NCBI RefSeq assembly: GCF_002751875.1
Contig: NZ_NMZM01000016.1
Coordinates: 1-37,250 of the forward strand
Direction of reading: 5' to 3'
DNA: 37,250 nt
Source: Oceaniglobus indicus
Lineage (GTDB): Bacteria > Pseudomonadota > Alphaproteobacteria > Rhodobacterales > Rhodobacteraceae
The notes below the pieces were generated by a model. That model made no database searches. It was not told the DNA's origin and saw only the letters and a list, made by a program, of their open reading frames with translations. The position numbers and the translations under genes were made by a program. Positions 32,901 through 37,250 of this stretch are shown in pieces; the stretch's first letter is position 1, and the number at the start of each line of letters is the position of its first letter.

Positions 32901-33015
32901 GTCACTTTTGGGCACAGGTGCAGGTGACAGGTGGATGTGACAGCTTCATTCGTCACATAAGGGTGGCGCATCGGCCCTTGTGACAGTATCACCCGGCCAG
33001 CCACCCCAATGTGAC
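32901..33015. promoter_or_regulatory. Putative res (resolution) site of the adjacent resolvase
   Basis: The 140-bp gap before the resolvase gene is full of GTGAC/GTCAC half-sites. ATGTGAC (32935-32941) and GTCACAT (32952-32958) form a perfect 7-bp inverted repeat across 24 bp. GTCAC (32901) and GTGAC (32924-32928) form a 28-bp pair, GTGA/TCAC lies at 32980-32992, and a further ATGTGAC is at 33009. Several imperfect inverted repeats of 24-28 bp just upstream of the gene match the layout of a three-subsite res. The role is inferred. Confidence 0.6.
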
Positions 33016-33025
33016 GGATTTTGCC

Positions 33026-33574
33026 ATGCCCCGGATCGGATATGCCCGCGTCAGCACGGCGGACCAGGATCTCGGGATCCAGAAGGCCAGGCTGGCCGCG
33101 GCGGGTTGCGCAATCATCCGCGCCGAGACCGGCTCGGGTGCGATGCGGACGGGACGCGGCGAATTGGCGACGGTGCTGGAGTTCCTGCGCGCGGGGGATG
33201 AATTGGTGGTGCATCGTCTCGACCGGCTGGGCCGCTCGACCCGCGACGTCCTGAACCTGGTGCACGAGCTGGACGCCCGGGGGGCGTCGCTGCGCATCCT
33301 CGAGCCCGACATCACCACGGCGGGCGACATGGGCCGCATGGTCGTCACCGTCTTGGGCATGGTGGCCGACATGGAGCTAAAGTTCATCCGCGACCGTCAG
33401 CGTGCCGGGATCGAGGCGGCGAAGGGCAGGGGGGTCTACAAGGGGCGGCGCAAGCATGTCGATGACGCCGCGATCCGGCGGCTTGTGGCCCAGGGCATCC
33501 CGAAGGCCCGGATCGCCCGCGACCTGGGCATCTCCCGCATGACGGTCTACCGCGCCCTGCGTGCGCCCGGATAA
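33026..33574 (+). CDS. Serine recombinase (resolvase/invertase family)
   Basis: This 182-residue small serine recombinase has the catalytic Ser10 in GYARVSTADQDL, the conserved arginines in HRLDRLGRSTRDVLN (about residues 66-80), the long E-helix MGRMVVTVLGMVADMELKFIRDRQRAGI and a C-terminal HTH (IPKARIARDLGISRMTVYRAL). The length is that of Tn3-type resolvases. With no transposase nearby and a res-like site in front, its likely job is resolving plasmid multimers. The ATG at 33026 is used; a GTG at 33011 lies in the last repeat half-site. Confidence 0.93.
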   Translation: MPRIGYARVSTADQDLGIQKARLAAAGCAIIRAETGSGAMRTGRGELATVLEFLRAGDELVVHRLDRLGRSTRDVLNLVHELDARGASLRILEPDITTAGDMGRMVVTVLGMVADMELKFIRDRQRAGIEAAKGRGVYKGRRKHVDDAAIRRLVAQGIPKARIARDLGISRMTVYRALRAPG

Positions 33575-33950
33575 CGCCGCGCCCCGGGCCGGTGGCGGAT
33601 GCCGGTTTCACGGGGCCCGGGCAGGGTCGGGTTGGCAGCGGCGCGCAGGGTGTGGCGATGGCATCGCGCGGGCCGGCCAGGGGGCATCGCTGCCGTGCCC
33701 CCGTCCGTGGAGCGCGTCCGCACGGGACGACCGGCCGACGGGGCCGCGCGCGCCAGGCATGGAGGGGAAACCGCATCGGCGATGCGCGGTGTTTCCCGCC
33801 CGATAGGGGTGGCCGGCCCCCGGCTTTCCCGACGGCCCGGTTTGCCCGATGCCGCGAAGGTGCGCGAACCGGACCGGTCCGCGGGGCCCGCCCCCAGCCC
33901 GTCTGGTTCGTGTGGTTTCGCTCGCACAGGGCGGCGTCGTGAGCGATCTT
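33575..33950. other. Gene-free GC-rich stretch after the resolvase
   Basis: Open frames run through this stretch in several directions but none has a recognisable domain, a ribosome site or non-random composition; the translations are Arg/Gly/Pro-rich as expected from GC-rich DNA. I see no gene here. Confidence 0.5.
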
Positions 33951-33991
33951 ATGACGCGACAATGTCGCGTCATTGTCGTGGGCCTGTCGTG
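33951..33991. promoter_or_regulatory. Perfect 23-bp palindrome plus phased direct repeats (operator of the HTH-2TM gene)
   Basis: ATGACGCGACA (33951-33961), one central A, and TGTCGCGTCAT (33963-33973) form a perfect inverted repeat with 11-bp arms. The right half-site TGTCGYG recurs at 33974 and 33985, so three direct copies are spaced exactly 11 bp. The cluster lies 55-95 bp before the HTH-2TM start. Cooperative autoregulation is the simplest reading. Confidence 0.7.
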
Positions 33992-34045
33992 GTGTCCTTT
34001 ACGGCGAGACTTTATCTTGGACGGCAAAATGAAAGGTATGCACTC

Positions 34046-34522
34046 GTGATTGTCAGAAAGCTACGTTTGGAAAGGGCTCTGTCTCAAGAACAGCTCGCGC
34101 ACATGGCCGGCATCAGCACGCGCACGTTACAGCGGATTGAGCGCGGCGCCAATGCCAGCCCAGAGACGTTGAAGTGCATCGCCTCCGTTCTCGAAACCGA
34201 TTTCGACAATCTCCAGAAGGAACAGGACGTGACAATGGAAGACCGACCCGAATTGGCCAGGCTCTCGGCCGAAGAAAAGGAAGCCATGGAGTATGTCCGT
34301 GACATCAAGGCATTCTACATGCATCTTCTTGTATTTGCCGTGGTGATCACTGGCCTCACGATCATGAACCTGCTCTTTAGACCGGGACATTTCTGGGTGC
34401 TTTGGGTCGCATTCGGTTGGGGCATTGGTCTTTTTTCCCATGGTCTCGGTGTCTTCGAGGTTTTCAACCTCTTCGGAGATGGTTGGGAAAAACGACAAAT
34501 CGAAAAACGAATGCGCCGATAG
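34046..34522 (+). CDS. HTH (XRE-type) regulator with C-terminal 2TM membrane domain
   Basis: This 158-residue protein begins with a Cro/C1-type helix-turn-helix (residues about 4-55: VRKLRLERALSQEQLAHMAGISTRTLQRIERG). A short acidic linker follows, then a 2TM domain (PF13239-like) with helices HLLVFAVVITGLTIMNLLF and FWVLWVAFGWGIGLFSHGLGVF and the closing LFGDGWEKRQIEKRM typical of that family. It is thus a membrane-tethered transcription regulator. The GTG at 34046 is the likely start: AAAGG lies 9 bases before it and the HTH begins at once. The gene is visibly less GC-rich than its neighbours, suggesting separate acquisition. The signal and targets are unknown apart from its own upstream palindrome. 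Confidence 0.85.
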   Translation: MIVRKLRLERALSQEQLAHMAGISTRTLQRIERGANASPETLKCIASVLETDFDNLQKEQDVTMEDRPELARLSAEEKEAMEYVRDIKAFYMHLLVFAVVITGLTIMNLLFRPGHFWVLWVAFGWGIGLFSHGLGVFEVFNLFGDGWEKRQIEKRMRR

Positions 34523-34769
34523 AAACAGGCATGACGCCCGCTACCAATGGCGGCCTTTCTGAAAGAGGGTCGCAAGGCGAGCGGACGAAGAGTAGAGCCG
34601 GTTCCCGGAACCATTGACGCCGAAGCTCGGAAGAAGCGACAGGTTTGGCGCAACTCTCGAGAAATTCTTCGAAAGCCGCGTTACGTCATGCCAGGGCTTC
34701 CACGGTTGCCCACGGCGATTTACGCCGGGCTTTCGCCGTCGATCTCGCGGAGAGCCACATGAACCGGAA
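34523..34769. other. Gene-free stretch after the HTH-2TM gene
   Basis: These 247 bases have the lower-GC character of the HTH-2TM gene in the first half. No frame shows a domain or ribosome site. It may be remnant DNA from the acquisition of that gene, but no insertion-sequence ends are seen. Confidence 0.4.
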
Positions 34770-34788
34770 GGGCTGGGCGGGGCAGCCC
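34770..34788. terminator. Hairpin terminator between the HTH-2TM gene and the gntR-type gene
   Basis: GGGCTG (34770-34775) pairs with CAGCCC (34783-34788), followed by CGTTTC on the plus strand. It lies four bases beyond the stop of the convergent GntR gene, so it may end transcripts from either side. Confidence 0.5.
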
Positions 34789-34792
34789 CGTT

Positions 34793-35482
34793 TCAGATGC
34801 TATTCTGGACGCGTTTCCATGTGTTGGCGAGGTGGCGTTCCATGACTTCGGCCAGTCCGGCGCTGTCGCGGGCTTTCAGGGCGGCGACCATGGCTTCGTG
34901 TTCGGCCACGGCGTCGGCCCAGTGCTGGGGGGTGCTGTTGCCGATGAAGCGGATCCGTTTCAGCCGGGCCTGGATGTTGGATTGCATCTCGATCAGGGTC
35001 GGGTTGGCGCTGAGCGCGGTCAGGCGGCTGTGGAACTCCTGGTTCAGCTTGTAATAGGGCAGGCGGTCGCGGGCGCGGTAATGGGCCAGCATCCGGTTGT
35101 GCAGATCCAGCAGGGCGTCGATGTCGGCGTCGGATGCGCGTTCGCAGGCCAGCCGGCCCACCAGCGCCTCGAGGTGGGCCAGCACCTCGAGCATCGAGCG
35201 CACCTCGGGCGGGCTGAGCTTGCGCACCCGGCTGCCGCGCGACGGGCGGATCACGATCAGCCCCTCGGCCGCCAGGGTGCGCAGGGATTCGCGGAACGGC
35301 GTGCGCGACACGCCCAGCTGGCGCACCAGGGTCGTCTCGTCGATCCGGCTGCCGGGTTCCAGCACGCCCTCGATGATCAGGTCGCGCACCCGGCTGGCCA
35401 CCTGGTCGTGCAGCGTTTCCTTGCGGATCGCCAGCGGGTGATCCGTCTGGGGCGTGCTGCGCGGGGATGGCTGGTCGGTCAT
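34793..35482 (-). CDS. GntR-family regulator, FCD subfamily
   Basis: This 229-residue regulator has an N-terminal winged helix (about residues 20-85: LHDQVASRVRDLIIEGVLEPGSRIDETTLVRQLGVSRTPFRESLRTLAAEGLI) and an all-helical FCD domain. Metal-binding histidines are visible in NQEFHSRL, AEHEAMV and MERHLAN. FCD proteins sense carboxylates. It is divergent from the pdxA-like - dctPQM - tctCBA run, and the gap holds two palindromes, so it very probably controls both directions. The name pair and ligand cannot be taken further. Confidence 0.93.
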   Translation of the reverse strand: MTDQPSPRSTPQTDHPLAIRKETLHDQVASRVRDLIIEGVLEPGSRIDETTLVRQLGVSRTPFRESLRTLAAEGLIVIRPSRGSRVRKLSPPEVRSMLEVLAHLEALVGRLACERASDADIDALLDLHNRMLAHYRARDRLPYYKLNQEFHSRLTALSANPTLIEMQSNIQARLKRIRFIGNSTPQHWADAVAEHEAMVAALKARDSAGLAEVMERHLANTWKRVQNSI

Positions 35483-35510
35483 GGGATACTCCTTGGCGGA
35501 ATAATAGCTT

Positions 35511-35528
35511 GTGATTCCGGAAAATCAC
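35511..35528. promoter_or_regulatory. Operator-like palindrome near the gntR-type gene
   Basis: GTGATTCCGGAAAATCAC has perfect 6-bp arms (GTGATT/AATCAC) around CCGGAA. It lies 29 bp before the GntR start on its own side of the divergent gap and is a candidate autoregulatory site. Confidence 0.5.
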
Positions 35529-35531
35529 GAC

Positions 35532-35562
35532 TTGAATTTTGACCACAGCATTTTGTATACAA
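35532..35562 (+). promoter_or_regulatory. pdxA-like operon promoter with overlapping GntR operator
   Basis: TTGTATACAA (35553-35562) is a perfect palindrome of the type bound by many FCD/GntR regulators. It contains a -10-like TATACA (35556-35561), and TTGAAT (35532-35537) stands 18 bp upstream as a -35. A bound regulator would block the promoter. The gene starts 43 bp further on. Confidence 0.65.
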
Positions 35563-35605
35563 TACACAACAGCGGGAATCCGTTCTCGACACGCATGGGG
35601 TTGGC

Positions 35606-36679
35606 ATGAAGATAGCGTTCGCTTTGGGAGATGCGGCAGGGGTTTCGCCGGAACTGGCCGCACGGGTCATGGCCGATCCCGCCGTCGAGGCGGGCGAGAT
35701 GATCGTCATCGGCGATGCGCGCGTGCTGGAGCTGGGCTGTGCGCAGGCCGGCGTCACGCTGGACCTGCCCCGCGTCACCGCCGACATGCTGGGCGATCTG
35801 CCGGAGGGGTCGGTCCTGCTGGACATGGGCAACTGCGATCCCGCCGACGTGCCCCTGGGCGAGGCGGGCGTGGCCGGCGGCCGCGCCTCGGTGCAGAACT
35901 TCCGCGCCGCCCTGTCGATCGCCAACGCGGGGATCGCCGACCTGGTGTTCTTCACCCCGTTCAACAAGCACGCCATGCGGCTGGCGCAGCCCGATTACGT
36001 CGACGAGATCGGCTTCATCAACGCCACCATCGCCGCCCCCCGGTCGGGGCGCGAGTTCAACGTGCTGGACGAGGTGTGGAACGCGCGTGTGACCTCGCAC
36101 ATCCCGCTGCGCGAGGTGGCCGACGCGCTGACGACCGACCGGATCTACCAGAGCCTGAAGTTCACGTCCGAGATCATGGAGGGCGCGGGGTTCGAACGCC
36201 CGCGCATCGGCGTTGCCGCGCTGAACCCCCATGCCGGCGACGGGCGCAACTTCGGCACCGAGGACGACGACATCATCGCCCCCGCCGTCGAACGCGCGCG
36301 CGCCGAACAGATGCCGGTGACCGGCCCGGTGCCGTCGGACACGGTGTTCGTGCGCGCCATCCGCGGCGAATTCGACGCGGTGCTGACCATGTTCCACGAC
36401 CAGGGCCAGATCGCGATGAAGCTTCTGGGCTTCGATCGCGGCGTCACCCTGATCGCCGGCTATCCGTTTCCCATCGTCACCCCGGCCCACGGCACCGCCT
36501 ATGACATCGCGGGACAGGGAAAGGCCGACACCGGCGCCACCTTCAACGCCGTGCATCTGGGCCGCAAGCTGGCCCGGCGCGGCGCCGGCAACGCCGATCC
36601 GGCCGATCACGACACCCTGCGCCGCGCCCTGCCGGACCTGATCGGACGGATCCGCGCCGGAACCGACGACTGGACCTGA
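35606..36679 (+). CDS. PdxA-family oxidative decarboxylating dehydrogenase (catabolic variant)
   Basis: This 357-residue member of the PdxA family (4-hydroxythreonine-4-phosphate dehydrogenase fold) keeps the metal ligands H165 (TSHIPL), H209 (LNPHAGDG) and H264 (FHDQGQ), which match H166, H211 and H266 of E. coli PdxA, and TPAHGTAYDIAGQGKAD near the end. It departs from PdxA at the substrate end: the opening reads GDAAGVSPE, not GDPAGIGPE, and the phosphate-contacting GHT-E motif is replaced by DEIGF (133-137). With a carboxylate transporter operon downstream and a GntR gene upstream, a catabolic beta-hydroxy-acid decarboxylating dehydrogenase is more likely than a vitamin B6 enzyme. The related TphB and PdxA2 enzymes show the family has such roles. 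No sugar-acid kinase is present. Confidence 0.85.
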   Translation: MKIAFALGDAAGVSPELAARVMADPAVEAGEMIVIGDARVLELGCAQAGVTLDLPRVTADMLGDLPEGSVLLDMGNCDPADVPLGEAGVAGGRASVQNFRAALSIANAGIADLVFFTPFNKHAMRLAQPDYVDEIGFINATIAAPRSGREFNVLDEVWNARVTSHIPLREVADALTTDRIYQSLKFTSEIMEGAGFERPRIGVAALNPHAGDGRNFGTEDDDIIAPAVERARAEQMPVTGPVPSDTVFVRAIRGEFDAVLTMFHDQGQIAMKLLGFDRGVTLIAGYPFPIVTPAHGTAYDIAGQGKADTGATFNAVHLGRKLARRGAGNADPADHDTLRRALPDLIGRIRAGTDDWT

Positions 36680-36718
36680 ACGAAACGTCTGACAAAAACA
36701 TCTTTGGGAGGAGATAAC

Positions 36719-37250
36719 ATGAAACTTCGTCACACCCTCGCGGCCCTCGCCGCAATCGCCGTCGCAACACCAGCGCTGGCGCAACAGGAGATCATCTTCG
36801 GCCTGTCCGCCGCCAGCGGATCGCTGCAGGAACAGACGGCCAGCGAATTCGCCCGGCGCGCCAACGAGAAGCTGGGCGACAAGGCCGTCGTCAAGGTCTT
36901 TGCCGACAGCCAGCTGGGCAAGGACAAGGACATGCTCCAGAAGATCAAGCTGGGCACCATGACCCTGACGCTGCCGTCATCGACGATGCCGGAAATCGCG
37001 CCGGAATATGCAATCTTCGATCTGCCGTTCATGATCAAGGATCGCGCCCACCTGGCCCGCATCGACGAGACGCTGTTCAAGGATGTGCTGGTCCCCGCGG
37101 CCGAGGCGCAGGGATACCGTCCGCTGGCGATCTGGGAAAACGGGTTCCGCCAGATCACCAACAACGAACGCCCCATCACCACCCCCGCCGACCTTGAGGG
37201 GCTGAAGATCCGCACGCCCAATTCCAGCTGGCGGGTGGCGATGTTCAAGG
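36719..37250 (+). CDS. dctP: TRAP transporter substrate-binding protein DctP (N-terminal part; continues at 78-523 after circularisation)
   Basis: This is the 5' part of the 325-residue receptor described at 1-523. It has a signal peptide (MKLRHTLAALAAIAVATPALA, cleaved before QQEIIF) and the DctP opening LSAASGSLQEQTASEFARRANEK. FADSQLGKDKDMLQKIKLGTM follows, which is the usual F-x-x-S-Q-L-G motif. GGGAGG stands before the ATG at 36719, 39 bp after the pdxA-like stop. The last 77 bases repeat the window start, so the gene simply runs on into the dctQM genes. Confidence 0.95.
   Translation, partial: MKLRHTLAALAAIAVATPALAQQEIIFGLSAASGSLQEQTASEFARRANEKLGDKAVVKVFADSQLGKDKDMLQKIKLGTMTLTLPSSTMPEIAPEYAIFDLPFMIKDRAHLARIDETLFKDVLVPAAEAQGYRPLAIWENGFRQITNNERPITTPADLEGLKIRTPNSSWRVAMFK
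37174..37250. repeat. Terminal direct repeat marking circle closure (copy 2)
   Basis: Identical to bases 1-77. One copy is redundant; the real circle has 37,173 bp. Confidence 0.95.

Noticed and set aside
33599-34045. Extending the HTH-2TM protein upstream to 33599
   Set aside because: The added 149 residues are Arg/Pro/Gly-rich, cross the perfect palindrome at 33951-33973 and have no domain. The GTG at 34046 has a ribosome site and starts right at the HTH.
35606-36679. Housekeeping vitamin B6 PdxA
   Set aside because: The loop and phosphate-contact motifs differ and the gene is tied to a GntR regulator and organic-acid importers.

Overview
The window is a complete circular replicon read once round. 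Its last 77 bases (37174-37250) repeat its first 77 exactly, so the unique circle is 37,173 bp. Joining the ends completes a 325-codon dctP gene that is otherwise cut in two. The circle carries one iteron origin, an RPA-type initiator, a ParA/ribbon-helix-helix partition system and a serine resolvase, so it is a low-copy plasmid. I see no relaxase, type IV secretion gene, transposase or toxin-antitoxin pair. The sequence is GC-rich. The hemN/fnrL/ccoNOQP/ccoGHIS order, the density of TRAP and TctABC transporters and the plasmid backbone point to an alphaproteobacterium of the Rhodobacteraceae/Paracoccaceae type; this is inference from gene content.

Layout. (1) 34793 through the junction to 5637: a FCD-type GntR regulator is divergent from pdxA-like - dctPQM - tctCBA. 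One oxidative-decarboxylase-like enzyme is thus followed by two complete carboxylate transporters. (2) 5773-15951: a LacI-type regulator, then a five-gene catabolic operon (CoA-transferase, enoyl-CoA hydratase, SDR dehydrogenase, DUF993, AroE-like), facing a second dctPQM operon that is divergent from another SDR gene. A 12-bp operator, TGGAACGTTCCA, sits in front of the catabolic operon, and an 11/12 match sits on the dctPQM2 promoter, so this block reads as one regulon. (3) 16080-27126: a complete micro-oxic module with hemN, fnrL, ccoNOQP (cbb3 oxidase) and ccoGHIS (its assembly factors). Two FNR boxes that are exact reverse complements flank fnrL. (4) 27311-29452: the plasmid core. oriV has a DnaA box, an AT-rich stretch and four iterons. 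The repA, RHH and parA genes overlap in one minus-strand operon, with a helically phased GGGTA array (probable centromere) upstream. (5) 29742-34522: an aminotransferase and a 2-hydroxyacid dehydrogenase under a divergent LysR regulator, a resolvase with putative res sites, and an HTH-2TM membrane regulator behind a perfect 23-bp palindrome.

Together the genes would let the host import organic acids through three high-affinity systems, process them by routes whose substrates cannot be named from sequence, and respire at low oxygen. The most unusual points are the whole cbb3/FNR/HemN module on a small plasmid, the LacI-linked CoA-transferase/DUF993/AroE-like pathway with its own TRAP transporter, the 10-bp-phased partition array, and a tandem hairpin-repeat array inside the cco cluster.
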